Shown piece after piece: positions 21,173-32,711 of a stretch of 64,000 nucleotides of DNA (the first letter of the stretch is position 1; every line of letters begins with the position of its first letter). The position numbers and the translations under genes are program-made. A model generated the notes under the pieces. The model worked only from the letters and a program-made list of their open reading frames with translations. It had not been told where the DNA came from and ran no database searches. Origin of the DNA: Franconibacter pulveris DSM 19144 (GTDB lineage Bacteria > Pseudomonadota > Gammaproteobacteria > Enterobacterales > Enterobacteriaceae); assembly GCA_000621185.1 (NCBI GenBank), contig KK211223.1, forward strand, positions 534,076 through 598,075, in the 5' to 3' direction.

Positions 21173-22603
21173 ATGAAAAAAACCACGTTAGCAATGAGTG
21201 CGCTGGCTCTGAGTCTGGGTTTGGCGCTGGGGCCGGTGTCCGCTTTCGCCGCTGAGACTGCATCTTCTTCCGCCACCTCGCAACAGATGCCGAGCCTGGC
21301 GCCGATGCTGGAGAAAGTGATGCCATCAGTGGTGAGCATTAACGTTGAAGGGAGCACGACGGTGAACACGCCGCGTCTGCCGCGTAATTTCCAGCAATTC
21401 TTTGGCGATAACTCGCCGTTCTGCCAGGAAGGTTCGCCTTTCCAGAGTTCGCCTTTCTGTCAGGGCGGCGGTGAAGGCGGCGACGGCGGCCAGCAACAGA
21501 AATTTATGGCGCTGGGTTCCGGGGTCATTATTGATGCCGCGAAAGGCTATGTGGTAACTAACAACCACGTGGTGGATAACGCAACCTCAATTAAAGTGCA
21601 GCTGAGCGACGGGCGTAAGCTCGACGCCAAAATGGTAGGTAAAGATCCGCGATCGGATATCGCGCTGATCCAGATTCAGGATCCGAAAAACCTGACGGCG
21701 ATTCAAATCGCCGACTCCGATCAGCTGCGCGTGGGCGATTACACCGTCGCTATCGGCAACCCGTTTGGTCTTGGCGAAACCGTGACTTCCGGTATCGTTT
21801 CGGCGCTGGGCCGCAGCGGCCTGAATGCGGAAAACTACGAAAACTTTATCCAGACCGACGCCGCCATTAACCGCGGCAACTCCGGCGGCGCGTTGGTGAA
21901 CCTGAACGGCGAGCTTATCGGCATCAACACCGCTATTCTGGCGCCGGACGGCGGCAACATCGGCATCGGCTTCGCCATTCCGAGCAACATGGTGAAAAAC
22001 CTGACTGCGCAGATGGTGCAGTATGGCCAGGTGCGCCGTGGCGAGCTGGGCATCCTTGGCACCGAGCTGAACTCTGAGCTGGCGAAAGCGATGAAAGTTG
22101 ACGCTCAGCGCGGCGCGTTTGTAAGTCAGGTGATGCCGAACTCCTCCGCCGCGAAAGCGGGTGTGAAGGCGGGCGATGTGATTACCTCCCTGAACGGCAA
22201 GCCTATCAACAGCTTTGCGGCGCTGCGCGCCCAGGTGGGTTCTATGCCTGTCGGCAGCAAGCTGACGCTTGGCCTGCTGCGCGAAGGCAAGGAAGTTAAC
22301 GTTAATCTGGAGCTGCAGCAGAGCAGCCAGACTCAGGTTGAGTCTTCCACCGTCTTCAACGGCATTGAAGGCGCGGAGATGAGCAACCGTACGGGCAAAG
22401 ACCAGGGCGTTATCGTCAACAACGTGAAGGCGAACTCCCAGGCGGCGCGCATCGGGCTTAAGAAAGGCGACATCATCGTCGGGGCGAACCAGCAGCCAGT
22501 GAATAACATTGCCGAGCTGCGTAAAATTCTCGAGAGCAAGCCGTCAGTGCTGGCGCTGAATATTCAGCGCGGCGACAGCTCTATCTATCTGTTGATGCAG
22601 TAA
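21173..22603 (+). CDS. degP: Periplasmic serine endoprotease/chaperone DegP
   Basis: The 476-residue HtrA protease degrades or refolds damaged envelope proteins. A signal peptide ends at AFAAE; the trypsin-like domain has His132 (NNHVVDNA), Asp162 (DPRSDIAL) and Ser237 (RGNSGGA); two PDZ domains follow. The LA-loop segment around residues 80-110 contains the Cys pair and is rich in Gly, Gln and Ser, as in DegP rather than DegQ. Transcribed alone between a sigma-E promoter and a terminator. In E. coli the next gene is cdaR, absent here. Confidence 0.98.
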   Translation: MKKTTLAMSALALSLGLALGPVSAFAAETASSSATSQQMPSLAPMLEKVMPSVVSINVEGSTTVNTPRLPRNFQQFFGDNSPFCQEGSPFQSSPFCQGGGEGGDGGQQQKFMALGSGVIIDAAKGYVVTNNHVVDNATSIKVQLSDGRKLDAKMVGKDPRSDIALIQIQDPKNLTAIQIADSDQLRVGDYTVAIGNPFGLGETVTSGIVSALGRSGLNAENYENFIQTDAAINRGNSGGALVNLNGELIGINTAILAPDGGNIGIGFAIPSNMVKNLTAQMVQYGQVRRGELGILGTELNSELAKAMKVDAQRGAFVSQVMPNSSAAKAGVKAGDVITSLNGKPINSFAALRAQVGSMPVGSKLTLGLLREGKEVNVNLELQQSSQTQVESSTVFNGIEGAEMSNRTGKDQGVIVNNVKANSQAARIGLKKGDIIVGANQQPVNNIAELRKILESKPSVLALNIQRGDSSIYLLMQ

Positions 22604-22616
22604 AAGGCATTGCGCT

Positions 22617-22648
22617 AAAAAAGGCCGCCCCGTGCGGCCTTTTTTATT
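22617..22648 (+). terminator. degP terminator
   Basis: AAGGCCGC and GCGGCCTT form a perfect 8-bp stem with loop CCCGT, then a T run. It begins 14 bp after the degP stop. Confidence 0.9.
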
Positions 22649-22710
22649 ACGCCGCTTTTATCGTAGGGGTGATAGCAAGAGTAGGCACACGTTGGGATAA
22701 CAGGGACGCG

Positions 22711-22741
22711 GTAAAACAAAAGGGGCTGGCAAGCCAGCCCT
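22711..22741 (-). terminator. yaeH terminator
   Basis: On the minus strand GGGCTGG and CCAGCCC form a perfect stem around CTTG, followed by CCTTTTGTTTT. It lies just after the yaeH stop. Confidence 0.8.
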
Positions 22742-22748
22742 GAAGGCG

Positions 22749-23138
22749 TTATTTGTTGCGGGTAAGCTTTTCGAGATCGGATTCGATTTCGCTGATCTTG
22801 TTGGCGACCACGCTTTCCAGATGGCGCAGGTCATCCAGAATTTTACGCTTAAGATCCACTTCGCTGCGATCGCGCTGGCAGATCTGATCGAGTTCATCAA
22901 TCACGTAGCGCAGGTTCGGGCTTATCTCCTGCACTTCTTTGAACCCTTGTCCAACGCCGTCGGCGACAACCGTTTTGCGCTGGCGAGGATATTTAAACTT
23001 CACGCTCTTGGCGAAAAACTCGCCTTTATCCTTCTGAAAGTAGATTTTCAGAATATCGTTGTTCGCTTCCTGGCGAAGACTGTAACGGTCGATTTCATCA
23101 GGATTGGTTATGCCAAGACTCTTCAGATTATCGTACAT
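22749..23138 (-). CDS. yaeH: UPF0325 family protein YaeH
   Basis: A 129-residue, strongly charged and probably cytoplasmic protein, mostly helical in its C-terminal half (residues 80-129), with no membrane segment. It matches E. coli YaeH over its whole length. No function is established for UPF0325. The ATG follows AGGGGG at good distance. It stands alone between its own terminator and the dapD terminator, on the same strand as dapD. Confidence 0.9.
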   Translation of the reverse strand: MYDNLKSLGITNPDEIDRYSLRQEANNDILKIYFQKDKGEFFAKSVKFKYPRQRKTVVADGVGQGFKEVQEISPNLRYVIDELDQICQRDRSEVDLKRKILDDLRHLESVVANKISEIESDLEKLTRNK

Positions 23139-23211
23139 AAGCGGGCCCCCTGGGGAATCATTAACCTATAGATAATTCACGAAAATATCCTTTTACGCCA
23201 CCATCAGAGAG

Positions 23212-23241
23212 CAAAAAGGCGGGCCAGGCCCGCCTTTTTTA
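23212..23241. terminator. dapD terminator, usable in both directions
   Basis: AAAAAGGCGGGCC and GGCCCGCCTTTTT pair around a minimal loop, with T runs on both strands. It lies just after the dapD stop and about 75 bp upstream of the yaeH start. Confidence 0.88.
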
Positions 23242-23247
23242 CTGCTG

Positions 23248-24072
23248 TTAGTCGATAGTGCGCAGCAATTCGTTGATGCCAACCTTACTGCGGGTTTTCG
23301 CATCCACTTTTTTCACGATAACGGCGCAGTAGAGGCTGTAAGAACCATCTTTCGACGGCAGGTTGCCGGACACGACAACAGAGCCTGCCGGCACGCGGCC
23401 GTAGTGGACTTCGCCCGTTTCACGGTCATAGATTTTGGTACTCTGGCCGATGTACACGCCCATTGAAATAACCGCGCCTTCTTCGACGATAACGCCTTCC
23501 ACAATTTCAGAACGCGCGCCGATGAAGCAGTTATCTTCGATAATGGTCGGGTTCGCCTGCAGCGGCTCCAGCACGCCGCCGATGCCCACGCCGCCGGAGA
23601 GATGCACGTTTTTACCAATCTGCGCACAGGAGCCTACGGTCGCCCAGGTATCTACCATGGTGCCTTCATCAACGAACGCGCCAATGTTCACATAAGAAGG
23701 CATCAGCACGGTGTTGCGGGCGATAAACGCGCCCTGGCGAACGGCGGCCGGCGGAACTACGCGAAAACCTTCTTTCTGGAAACGCGCTTCGTCGTAATTG
23801 GCGAACTTCATCGGCACTTTATCGAAGTAACGGCTTTCCGCGCCTTCGATAACCTGGTTGTCGTTAATGCGGAAGGAGAGCAGAACCGCTTTCTTCAACC
23901 ACTGGTGGGTGACCCACTGGCCGTCGATTTTCTCTGCCACGCGCAGTTCGCCGCTGTCCAGCAGGGCGATAACCTGGTTCACCGCTTCGCGGGTAACGGT
24001 ATCCACGTTAGCCGGGGTGATCTCTGCGCGACGTTCAAAGGCGGTTTCAATAACATTTTGTAGCTGATGCAT
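23248..24072 (-). CDS. dapD: Tetrahydrodipicolinate N-succinyltransferase
   Basis: A 274-residue enzyme that transfers succinyl from succinyl-CoA to tetrahydrodipicolinate in lysine and meso-diaminopimelate synthesis, so it feeds peptidoglycan. A helical N-terminal domain is followed by a left-handed beta-helix of hexapeptide repeats (about residues 105-220; for example [12 protein letters not shown] and [12 protein letters not shown]). Start and length equal E. coli DapD. Its start lies 45 bp beyond the glnD stop, so read-through from map-glnD is possible. Confidence 0.97.
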   Translation of the reverse strand: MHQLQNVIETAFERRAEITPANVDTVTREAVNQVIALLDSGELRVAEKIDGQWVTHQWLKKAVLLSFRINDNQVIEGAESRYFDKVPMKFANYDEARFQKEGFRVVPPAAVRQGAFIARNTVLMPSYVNIGAFVDEGTMVDTWATVGSCAQIGKNVHLSGGVGIGGVLEPLQANPTIIEDNCFIGARSEIVEGVIVEEGAVISMGVYIGQSTKIYDRETGEVHYGRVPAGSVVVSGNLPSKDGSYSLYCAVIVKKVDAKTRSKVGINELLRTID

Positions 24073-24117
24073 TATTTGCTCTTTCCTGATGGTTCACTTA
24101 ACGATGTAAAAAAGGGT

Positions 24118-26796
24118 TTACCCTTTATCGTTTGGATTGAGGGCTGCTGTCAACCGTTGTTGCACCTCTTGTTGCAGCACATTATTAAGGGCGCGCCGGT
24201 CGGCTGTCGCGATTATAAATAAATCTTCTACTCGCTCCCCAATGGTGGTGATTCTTGCGCCATGCAGCGAAATGCCGAGGTCGGCGAACACCTGGCCGAC
24301 ACGCGCCAGAAGCCCTGGCTGGTCGAGCGCGATAAGCTCAAGGAATGAGCGTCGCTCTGTGTGCGTCGGCAGGAAATTCACTTCGGTTTCCACCGTAAAG
24401 TGGCGCAATTTGGCTGGCTGACGACGCGGCTGCGGCGGCTGCCAGGTTCGCTGGGTAATGGCCTGCTCAAGCCCATGACGGATAGCTTCATGGCGGTCGG
24501 CGGAAAGTGGGCTGCCGTCCGGCTCCAGCACGATAAAGGTGTCCATCGCCATGCCGTCGCGGGTAGTGAAGATTTGCGCGTCATGAACGCTTAAGTTGCG
24601 GCGATCCAGTTCGGCGCACACGGCGGCGAAAAGATAAGGACGGTCCGGGCTCCAGATAAAAATCTCCGTGCCGCCGCGCGTCGCCTGCGGGCTTAATAAA
24701 ATCAGCGGCTGGCTGAGGTCGTGCTTCAGCAAATGGCGTGCGTGCCAGGCGAGCTGGTTTGGGCTGTGGCGTACAAAATAGTTCGCCCGGCAGCGCGCCC
24801 AGATATGGTGCAGCGCCTCTTCGTTGATATTTTCCATACGCAGCAGCGCCAGCGCCTGCACTTGATGGTGGCGCACCCGCTCACGCATATCCGGCGTATT
24901 CTGCATACCCCGGCGCAGCTGTTTCTCGGTGGCGAAGTAAAGCTCGCGCAACAGGCTCTGTTTCCAGCTGTTCCACAGCGTTTCGTTGGTGGCGCAGATA
25001 TCAGCGACCGTCAGGCACACCAGGAAACGCAGGCGATTTTCCGTCTGCACCTCTTCGGCGAACTGCTTGATCACTTCCGGGTCCTGAATATCGCGCCGCT
25101 GGGCGGTAACTGACATTAATAGATGCTGGCGCACCAGCCAGGCCACTAGTTGCGTTTCACGGGAGTTGAGGCCATGCAGTTCGGCGAATTTCAATACATC
25201 CTGCGCGCCGAGAACGGAGTGGTCGCCGCCGCGCCCTTTGGCGATATCGTGGAACAGCGCGGCGATCAGAATGAGTTCCGGATGCGACAGGCGCGGCCAT
25301 AAATCAACGCACAGCGGATGCTTCGACCGCGTCTCTTCAAGAGAAAAACTCTCAAGCTTTTGCAGCACCCGGATAGTGTGCTCATCGACGGTGTAAGCGT
25401 GAAAGAGGTCGAACTGCATCTGGCCGACAATGTGCGACCACTGCGGCATATAGGCCCACAGCACGCTGTGGCGGTGCATAGGCACCAGTCCGCGGCTGAC
25501 CGCGCCCGGATGGCGCAGCATGGTCAAGAACAGCGAACGCGCTTCGGGGATATAGCACAGCGGCTGTTTAAGATGGCGACGAGCGTGGCGCAGATGACGC
25601 AACGTGGTGGAGTAAATGCCGGTAATGTCCCGGTTGCGCACCATGGCGTAAAACATCCGCAGTATCGCCTGCGGCTCGCGGATAAAAAGCGTTTCATCGC
25701 GCAGATCGATAAGCGTGCCGCGAAGCTGGAAATCATCATCCAGCGGGCGGGGTTTTTCATCGGTGGAGAGCGCAAGTATCGCTTCATCGAAGAGCTGCAA
25801 CAGCATTTGATTAAGTTCGCCCACCCGGCGAGTGACACGATAGAAATCTTTCATCATCTGCTCGACCGGCTCGTTGCCTTCGCCCTGGTAGTTCAGGCGC
25901 TGGGCGACGCTCAGCTGGCGATCGAACAGCAGACGGTTGTCGTAGCGGTTCAGCTCCAGGTGCAGGGCGAAGCGGATGCGCCAGAGCAGATGCTGACATT
26001 CGTCGAGCTCATTGCGCTCCGCTTCCGTCAGAAAACCGAACCCTACCATTTCACGCAATGACGTGGCGCCGAAGTGGCGACGCGCGACCCACTGGAGAGT
26101 ATGAATATCGCGAAGGCCGCCGGGGCTGCTTTTGATATCGGGCTCAAGGTTATAGCTGGTGCCGTGATAGCGCTGGTGGCGTTCATTTTGCTCTTCCACT
26201 TTCGCCGGGAAAAACTTTTCAGAAGGCCAGAAGCCGTCGCTAAAAATGTGTTTTTGCAGTTCAAGAAACAGCGCGACGTCGCCAATCAGCAGGCGGGACT
26301 CAATCAGGTTGGTGGCGACGGTTAAATCGGACAGCCCCTCAAGCAGGCACTCTTCAAGCGTGCGCACGCTATGGCCCACTTCAAGCTTTACGTCCCAGAG
26401 CAGGGTTAACAGCTCGCCGACTTTTTGCGCCTGCGCATCGGGCAGGCGTTTACGGCTTAAGATCAGCAGGTCGATGTCTGAAAGCGGGTGCAGTTCGCCG
26501 CGCCCATAACCGCCGACCGCCACCAGCGCCGTTTCCTCTGTATCGCCAAAACCGTAGTGCAGCCAGAGGCGTTGCAGAAGCTGGTCGATAAATTCCGTAC
26601 GCGCTTCGACAAGATCTTCGGCGCTGATGCCGCTGTCGAAGGCGACGCCAAGCCAGCGTTGAAAATCATCCAGATGCTGTTTTATCGCCGCGCAGTGTAG
26701 CGCGTCTTGCGGCCAGGTGGCGGGTTGGGCTGGCAGGCCCGGTAAAGAAGCGAGAGCCGTGTTCGCATACTGCTCAGGTAAACTATTACTCATCAT
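24118..26796 (-). CDS. glnD: Bifunctional uridylyltransferase/uridylyl-removing enzyme GlnD
   Basis: The 892-residue nitrogen sensor adds UMP to PII proteins when glutamine is low and removes it when glutamine is high. Domain order: nucleotidyltransferase with [19 protein letters not shown], a PII-UTase middle region, the HD hydrolase ([15 protein letters not shown]), and two C-terminal ACT domains that bind glutamine (from about residue 705 and from about residue 815). Two adjacent ATG codons open the frame (MMSNSL); either could be used. It follows map on the same strand, separated by a terminator-like hairpin. Confidence 0.97.
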   Translation of the reverse strand: MMSNSLPEQYANTALASLPGLPAQPATWPQDALHCAAIKQHLDDFQRWLGVAFDSGISAEDLVEARTEFIDQLLQRLWLHYGFGDTEETALVAVGGYGRGELHPLSDIDLLILSRKRLPDAQAQKVGELLTLLWDVKLEVGHSVRTLEECLLEGLSDLTVATNLIESRLLIGDVALFLELQKHIFSDGFWPSEKFFPAKVEEQNERHQRYHGTSYNLEPDIKSSPGGLRDIHTLQWVARRHFGATSLREMVGFGFLTEAERNELDECQHLLWRIRFALHLELNRYDNRLLFDRQLSVAQRLNYQGEGNEPVEQMMKDFYRVTRRVGELNQMLLQLFDEAILALSTDEKPRPLDDDFQLRGTLIDLRDETLFIREPQAILRMFYAMVRNRDITGIYSTTLRHLRHARRHLKQPLCYIPEARSLFLTMLRHPGAVSRGLVPMHRHSVLWAYMPQWSHIVGQMQFDLFHAYTVDEHTIRVLQKLESFSLEETRSKHPLCVDLWPRLSHPELILIAALFHDIAKGRGGDHSVLGAQDVLKFAELHGLNSRETQLVAWLVRQHLLMSVTAQRRDIQDPEVIKQFAEEVQTENRLRFLVCLTVADICATNETLWNSWKQSLLRELYFATEKQLRRGMQNTPDMRERVRHHQVQALALLRMENINEEALHHIWARCRANYFVRHSPNQLAWHARHLLKHDLSQPLILLSPQATRGGTEIFIWSPDRPYLFAAVCAELDRRNLSVHDAQIFTTRDGMAMDTFIVLEPDGSPLSADRHEAIRHGLEQAITQRTWQPPQPRRQPAKLRHFTVETEVNFLPTHTERRSFLELIALDQPGLLARVGQVFADLGISLHGARITTIGERVEDLFIIATADRRALNNVLQQEVQQRLTAALNPNDKG

Positions 26797-26805
26797 GCGC
26801 CGCCC

Positions 26806-26831
26806 ATAAAAAAGCCGGCTTAAGCCGGCTT
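26806..26831 (-). terminator. map terminator/attenuator before glnD
   Basis: AAGCCGGC and GCCGGCTT pair perfectly around TTAA; on the minus strand the stem is followed by a run of six T. It lies between the map stop and the glnD ATG, only about 40 bp apart, so it may set the map-to-glnD ratio. Confidence 0.82.
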
Positions 26832-26835
26832 CTTA

Positions 26836-27630
26836 TTAATCGTTATGCGAAATGATGTTGGGGATCGTGTCGTCCTTACGCAACGTCAGAATTTCGCAGC
26901 CGTTTTCCGTCACCACAATAGTATGCTCGTACTGAGCAGACAAGCTGCGGTCTTTAGTTTTAACCGTCCAGCCGTCTTTCATCGTGCGGATGCGGTAGTC
27001 GCCCGCGTTCACCATCGGTTCTACGGTGAAGGTCATGCCCGGCTGCAGGATAACGCCGCCGTCATCCGCGTCATAGTGCAGCACCTGCGGCTCTTCATGG
27101 AAGCCGCGGCCAATGCCGTGACCGCAATATTCACGCACGACCGAGAACCCTTCCGCTTCGACAAACTTCTGAATAGCGGCGCCGAGGCTGCGCAGGCGAA
27201 TGCCTGGTTTTACCATGCGCAGCGCCACGTAGAGACTTTCCTGCGTGATGCGGCACAGGCGCTCGCCAAGAATAGTCGGTTTGCCGACGATAAACATTTT
27301 TGAGGTGTCGCCATGATATTCATCTTTAATCACGGTCACGTCGATGTTTACGATGTCGCCATCTTTTAAAAGCTTCTCGTCATCCGGAATGCCGTGGCAA
27401 ACCACTTCGTTGACAGAAATACAAACCGATTTCGGAAAACCGTGGTAGTTCAGGCTTGCGGAGATCGCGTGCTGATGATTTGTGATGTAGTCGTGGCAGA
27501 TGCGATCCAGCTCGCCGGTGCTGACGCCGGGTTTGACGTGCGCTTCGATCATCTCCAGCACCTCGGCGGCAAGCCTGCCGGCGACGCGCATTTTTTCGAT
27601 TTCTTCTGGGGTCTTAATTGAGATAGCCAT
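26836..27630 (-). CDS. map: Type I methionine aminopeptidase
   Basis: A 264-residue pita-bread metalloprotease that removes the initiator Met from nascent proteins. The five metal ligands are in NIDVTVIKDEYHGDTSK (two Asp), GHGIGRGFHEEP (His), FTVEPM (Glu) and YEHTIVV (Glu). The start MAISIKTP matches the family; a longer in-frame reading upstream has no homology. It is divergent from the rpsB operon, as in E. coli. Confidence 0.97.
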   Translation of the reverse strand: MAISIKTPEEIEKMRVAGRLAAEVLEMIEAHVKPGVSTGELDRICHDYITNHQHAISASLNYHGFPKSVCISVNEVVCHGIPDDEKLLKDGDIVNIDVTVIKDEYHGDTSKMFIVGKPTILGERLCRITQESLYVALRMVKPGIRLRSLGAAIQKFVEAEGFSVVREYCGHGIGRGFHEEPQVLHYDADDGGVILQPGMTFTVEPMVNAGDYRIRTMKDGWTVKTKDRSLSAQYEHTIVVTENGCEILTLRKDDTIPNIISHND

Positions 27631-27717
27631 ATTCAGGTCCGCTGTTGCCGGATTCCCGACAAATAAGAGTGAAAGTGAAATCAATGTTATCAGGGCATGC
27701 ATAGGGTGCCAAATTGA

Positions 27718-28665
<948 letters not shown>

Positions 28666-28718
28666 TAAGGTTCGCTCGTATTGAGCCCTTATTAACCAGG
28701 TAGTAACAAGTTTGGTTA

Positions 28719-28747
28719 GGGGGCCTGTCTTCAGGCCCCTTTTTTGT
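28719..28747 (+). terminator. Attenuator between rpsB and tsf
   Basis: GGGGCCTG and CAGGCCCC pair around TCTT, followed by a run of T. It lies between two genes cotranscribed in E. coli, so partial read-through is expected. Confidence 0.9.
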
Positions 28748-28878
28748 TTGAGTCTGGCTTGTCAGACACCTTTCGGGCACGCCAGGCCTATACCCACCCG
28801 CTTTTATGGTACGTCACAGACTGTAACCTGAGGCCGGTAGGGTATATCTCCCCAAATGAGATAACCGAGGAATATAGA

Positions 28879-29730
28879 ATGGCTGAAATTACCGCTTCCC
28901 TGGTAAAAGAGCTGCGCGAACGTACTGGCGCTGGCATGATGGATTGCAAAAAAGCGCTGACTGAAGCCAACGGCGACATCGAGCTGGCAATCGAGAACAT
29001 GCGTAAGTCCGGTGCTATCAAAGCAGCGAAAAAAGCAGGCAACGTGGCTGCTGACGGCGTGATCAAAACCAAAATCGAAGGCGACTACGGTGTGATTCTG
29101 GAAGTTAACTGCCAGACTGACTTCGTTGCTAAAGATGGCGGCTTCCAGGCGTTTGCTGACAAAGTGCTGAATGCCGCAGTTGCTGGCAAAATCACTGACG
29201 TTGAAGTGCTGAAAGTGCAGTTTGAAGAAGAGCGCGTAGCGCTGGTAGCGAAAATTGGTGAGAACATCAACATTCGCCGCGTTGCCGCCCTCGAAGGCGC
29301 TGAGCTTGGCAGCTACCTGCACGGCGCGCGCATCGGCGTTCTGATCTCCGCTAAAGGCGCTGACGAAGAGCTTATCAAACAGCTGGCTATGCACGTTGCG
29401 GCGAGCAAGCCGGAATTCGTTAAGCCGGAAGACGTGTCTGCTGAAGTGGTTGAGAAAGAGTACCAGGTACAGCTGGACATCGCCATGCAGTCTGGCAAGC
29501 CGAAAGAAATCGCAGAGAAAATGGTTGAAGGCCGCATGAAGAAATTCACCGGCGAAGTTTCTCTGACCGGTCAGCCTTTCGTTGTTGATCCGAGCAAAAC
29601 CGTTGGCCAGCTGCTGAAAGAGCACAACGCTGATGTTATCAACTTCATCCGCTTCGAAGTGGGTGAAGGCATCGAGAAAGTTGAGACTGACTTCGCAGCA
29701 GAAGTTGCTGCTATGTCCAAGCAGTCTTAA
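28879..29730 (+). CDS. tsf: Elongation factor Ts
   Basis: The 283-residue EF-Ts exchanges GDP for GTP on EF-Tu. The N-terminal UBA-like domain (residues 1-55) with [13 protein letters not shown] is followed by the core with the TDFVA motif that reaches the EF-Tu nucleotide site. The ATG of MAEITASL follows CGAGGAA; an in-frame reading upstream crosses the intergenic hairpin and is rejected. The 130-bp spacer after the rpsB terminator holds no further gene. Confidence 0.99.
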   Translation: MAEITASLVKELRERTGAGMMDCKKALTEANGDIELAIENMRKSGAIKAAKKAGNVAADGVIKTKIEGDYGVILEVNCQTDFVAKDGGFQAFADKVLNAAVAGKITDVEVLKVQFEEERVALVAKIGENINIRRVAALEGAELGSYLHGARIGVLISAKGADEELIKQLAMHVAASKPEFVKPEDVSAEVVEKEYQVQLDIAMQSGKPKEIAEKMVEGRMKKFTGEVSLTGQPFVVDPSKTVGQLLKEHNADVINFIRFEVGEGIEKVETDFAAEVAAMSKQS

Positions 29731-29739
29731 TGCTGTAAG

Positions 29740-29767
29740 CGAGCCGCCTCAGGGCGGCTCCTTTTTA
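29740..29767 (+). terminator. tsf terminator
   Basis: GAGCCGCC and GGCGGCTC form a perfect stem with a 3- to 4-nt loop, followed by CTTTTT. It ends the rpsB-tsf unit 104 bp before pyrH. Confidence 0.9.
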
Positions 29768-29870
29768 TCTGCCTTACAAATTCAGCCTGCTCTTATACAG
29801 CAAAGGCGCTAATGCGACGCAAGATGTCGCCAGTAATCATCCCATTCGTTGACAGTTCCAGGAAAGAAAC

Positions 29871-30596
29871 ATGGCTACCAATGCAAAACCCGTTTACAAA
29901 CGCATTCTGCTCAAGCTGAGTGGCGAAGCGCTGCAAGGTGCAGAAGGCTTCGGTATTGATGCGAGCATACTGGATCGCATGGCGCAGGAAATTAAAGAAC
30001 TGGTTGAGCTGGGTATCCAGGTCGGGGTGGTCATCGGCGGCGGCAATTTGTTCCGCGGCGCAGGCCTTGCTAAAGCGGGCATGAATCGCGTTGTGGGCGA
30101 CCACATGGGCATGCTTGCCACCGTGATGAACGGCCTGGCGATGCGCGATGCGCTTCACCGCGCCTATGTGAACGCCCGACTGATGTCCGCCATTCCGCTC
30201 AACGGCGTGTGCGACAACTACAGCTGGGCTGAGGCGATTAGCCTGCTGCGCAACAACCGCGTAGTGATCCTCTCTGCCGGTACCGGCAACCCGTTCTTCA
30301 CCACCGACTCCGCAGCCTGCCTGCGCGGCATTGAAATCGAAGCTGACGTGGTGTTGAAGGCGACCAAAGTTGACGGCGTTTATTCCGCTGACCCGATGAA
30401 AGATCCTACCGCTACGCTTTATGAGCAGCTTACTTACCAGGAAGTGCTGGAAAAAGAGTTAAAAGTGATGGATCTTGCGGCCTTTACCCTGGCGCGCGAC
30501 CACAGCCTGCCGATTCGCGTGTTCAATATGAATAAGCCAGGCGCGCTGCGCCGCGTCGTCATGGGCGAAAAAGAAGGCACTCTCATCACAGATTAA
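29871..30596 (+). CDS. pyrH: UMP kinase
   Basis: The 241-residue amino-acid-kinase-fold enzyme phosphorylates UMP to UDP and is essential for pyrimidine nucleotides. Visible motifs: KLSGEAL for ATP binding, GGGNLFRG for the phosphates, and [10 protein letters not shown] and [10 protein letters not shown] in the nucleotide site. Regulation by GTP and UTP is known for the family. The ATG follows AGGAAAG. A terminator separates it from tsf, so it should have its own promoter in the 104-bp spacer. Confidence 0.98.
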   Translation: MATNAKPVYKRILLKLSGEALQGAEGFGIDASILDRMAQEIKELVELGIQVGVVIGGGNLFRGAGLAKAGMNRVVGDHMGMLATVMNGLAMRDALHRAYVNARLMSAIPLNGVCDNYSWAEAISLLRNNRVVILSAGTGNPFFTTDSAACLRGIEIEADVVLKATKVDGVYSADPMKDPTATLYEQLTYQEVLEKELKVMDLAAFTLARDHSLPIRVFNMNKPGALRRVVMGEKEGTLITD

Positions 30597-30665
30597 TTTC
30601 CGTGAGCGCGAAATACGGGTAAGATTCCGCTTCAAAAGTCGGTTTCGATGACGGGTAACGCCAGG

Positions 30666-30692
30666 TTGCCATGAATTAAACGGGTCTATACT
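30666..30692 (+). promoter_or_regulatory. Candidate frr promoter
   Basis: TTGCCA and TATACT lie 15 bp apart in the 170-bp pyrH-frr spacer, about 75 bp upstream of frr. The spacing is shorter than the usual 17 bp, so support is modest. The rest of the spacer shows no gene. Confidence 0.4.
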
Positions 30693-30766
30693 TATCCTCA
30701 CCGCGTATTACGCCGTGACGCGAACGTAGATGGCCTGCCTAAAACCAGTTTTCAAGGATTCGTAAC

Positions 30767-31324
30767 GTGATTAGCGATATCAGAAAAGATGCCGAAGTGC
30801 GTATGGAAAAATGCGTTGAGGCCTTCAAAAACCAAATCAGCAAAATTCGTACCGGCCGCGCTTCGCCGAGCCTGCTGGATGGCATCGTCGTAGAGTACTA
30901 TGGTACGCCGACTCCGCTGCGCCAGCTGGCTAACGTAACGGTAGAAGATACCCGTACGCTGAAAATCAACGTTTTCGATCGCTCCATGGGGCCTGCCGTT
31001 GAGAAAGCTATTATGGCTTCCGATCTGGGGCTGAACCCGAGCTCTGCGGGCAGCGATATTCGCGTTCCGCTGCCCCCGCTGACTGAAGAGCGTCGTAAAG
31101 ACCTCATCAAAGTCGTGCGTGGCGAAGCTGAGCAGGCTCGTGTCGCCGTGCGCAACGTGCGTCGCGACGCTAACGATAAAGTGAAAGCGCTGCTGAAAGA
31201 CAAAGAAATCAGTGAAGATGACGATCGTCGTTCACAGGAAGACGTTCAGAAACTGACTGACGCTGCTATCAAAAAAGTGGACGCGGCTCTGGCCGACAAA
31301 GAAACTGAACTGATGCAGTTCTGA
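30767..31324 (+). CDS. frr: Ribosome recycling factor
   Basis: The 185-residue RRF splits post-termination ribosomes together with EF-G. It has the long three-helix bundle with the conserved [10 protein letters not shown] segment and the hinge to the smaller beta domain near residues 30-104. The start codon is GTG, with AAGGA 9 nt upstream, matching the E. coli gene. Probably essential. Followed by a strong hairpin before dxr. Confidence 0.98.
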   Translation: MISDIRKDAEVRMEKCVEAFKNQISKIRTGRASPSLLDGIVVEYYGTPTPLRQLANVTVEDTRTLKINVFDRSMGPAVEKAIMASDLGLNPSSAGSDIRVPLPPLTEERRKDLIKVVRGEAEQARVAVRNVRRDANDKVKALLKDKEISEDDDRRSQEDVQKLTDAAIKKVDAALADKETELMQF

Positions 31325-31343
31325 TTTCCCGCTGATGGTAAAC

Positions 31344-31395
31344 AACGCCGTACAGCCAGGCCGCATTTCGTGGTTTTGGCTGACGGCGTTTTGCA
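31344..31395 (+). terminator. Hairpin between frr and dxr
   Basis: AACGCCGT-A-CAGCCA pairs with TGGCTG-ACGGCGTT, giving 14 bp with one bulged A and an 18-nt loop, followed by TTGCATT. The T-tract is short, so it could be a weak terminator, an attenuator or a processing site. Confidence 0.55.
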
Positions 31396-31450
31396 TTGGG
31401 CCGCGCGTCCGGCGACGCGGATCTTTCTCTTTCCCTCTGTTGAGCGTCTC

Positions 31451-32647
31451 ATGAAGCATTTGACCATTCTCGGCTCCACCGGATCGATTGGTGGCAGCAC
31501 TCTTGACGTTGTTCGTCATAATCCAGACCGCTTTGCCGTAACCGCCCTGGTAGCCGGTAAAAACGTAGCCCGCATGGTTGAGGATTGTCTGGAATTTCAT
31601 CCTCGCTACGCCGTAATGGATGATGAGGCTAGCGCCAGTGCGGTACGTGTTGCGCTTCGCGAGCAGGGGAGTCGTACCGAGGTGTTGGCAGGGCGTCAGG
31701 CGGCCTGCGAAATGGCGGCGCTGGACGAGGTGGATCAAGTCATGGCGGCCATTGTAGGCGCGGCGGGGCTGTTGCCGACGCTTGCGGCTATCGGTTCAGG
31801 TAAGGCCGTTTTACTGGCGAATAAAGAGTCGCTGGTGACCTGCGGCCGCCTGTTTATGGACGCCGTGAAGCAAAACGGCGCGCAACTGTTGCCGGTTGAC
31901 AGCGAACATAACGCGATTTTTCAGAGTTTACCGGGAACAATTCAACATAACCTGGGGTACGCTAAGTTAGAAGATAATGGCGTTTCGTCAATTATCCTCA
32001 CAGGGTCTGGTGGTCCGTTTCGGGAAACGGCATTGAATACGCTGGCGGGCATGACGCCCGATCAAGCCTGCCGTCACCCGAACTGGTCAATGGGGCGAAA
32101 AATCTCCGTTGATTCCGCCACTATGATGAATAAAGGTCTGGAATATATTGAAGCCCGTTGGCTGTTCAACGCTCGCGCCGATCAGATGGAAGTGCTTATC
32201 CATCCGCAGTCGGTGATTCACTCTATGGTGCGTTACACTGATGGCAGCGTGCTGGCGCAGTTAGGCGAACCGGATATGCGCACCCCCATCGCGCATACGA
32301 TGGCCTGGCCTTCGCGAGGCCGCTCCGGGGTTAACCCGCTCGACTTTTGCACCATTGGAACGTTGAGTTTTTGCGAGCCAGACTATCAGCGTTACCCCTG
32401 CCTGAAACTGGCTATCGACGCCTTTGAGCAAGGGCAGGCGGCGACGACGGCGCTGAACGCGGCGAATGAAGTGACGGTAGCGGCTTTTCTGGCGCACGCG
32501 ATCCGTTTCACCGATATCGCCGCGCTTAATCAGGCCGTGCTTAACGAGATGGATCTCCACGAACCGGAAAGCGTGGAGCAGGTGCTGCAGGTTGATGCAA
32601 AGGCGCGGGAAACGGCGAACAAACTCGTGACTCGCTTCGCAAGCTGA
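31451..32647 (+). CDS. dxr: 1-deoxy-D-xylulose 5-phosphate reductoisomerase
   Basis: The 398-residue NADPH enzyme makes 2-C-methyl-D-erythritol 4-phosphate, the second step of the MEP isoprenoid pathway, which supplies the chain made longer by UppS downstream. The Rossmann motif is GSTGSIG; metal and substrate residues lie in [11 protein letters not shown] and in the flexible loop [15 protein letters not shown]. The ATG of MKHLTILG gives family length; an upstream ATG in frame is unsupported. Confidence 0.97.
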   Translation: MKHLTILGSTGSIGGSTLDVVRHNPDRFAVTALVAGKNVARMVEDCLEFHPRYAVMDDEASASAVRVALREQGSRTEVLAGRQAACEMAALDEVDQVMAAIVGAAGLLPTLAAIGSGKAVLLANKESLVTCGRLFMDAVKQNGAQLLPVDSEHNAIFQSLPGTIQHNLGYAKLEDNGVSSIILTGSGGPFRETALNTLAGMTPDQACRHPNWSMGRKISVDSATMMNKGLEYIEARWLFNARADQMEVLIHPQSVIHSMVRYTDGSVLAQLGEPDMRTPIAHTMAWPSRGRSGVNPLDFCTIGTLSFCEPDYQRYPCLKLAIDAFEQGQAATTALNAANEVTVAAFLAHAIRFTDIAALNQAVLNEMDLHEPESVEQVLQVDAKARETANKLVTRFAS

Positions 32648-32677
32648 TGATCAATTACACAGCGGCAGAGACGTTAT

Positions 32678-32706
32678 TTGTTAGCGTTGTGCTTCAGTGA
32701 TATAGT
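32678..32706 (+). promoter_or_regulatory. Sigma-70 promoter upstream of uppS
   Basis: TTGTTA is followed after exactly 17 bp by TATAGT. This is one of the best promoter matches in the window. It starts 31 bp after the dxr stop; transcription would begin near 32713 and meet a terminator within about 60 nt. Confidence 0.75.
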
Positions 32707-32711
32707 CTGCG

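Noticed and set aside
28744..28878. Longer N-terminus for EF-Ts
   Set aside because: The frame runs through the terminator region, and MAEITASL with its ribosome site matches the very conserved start.
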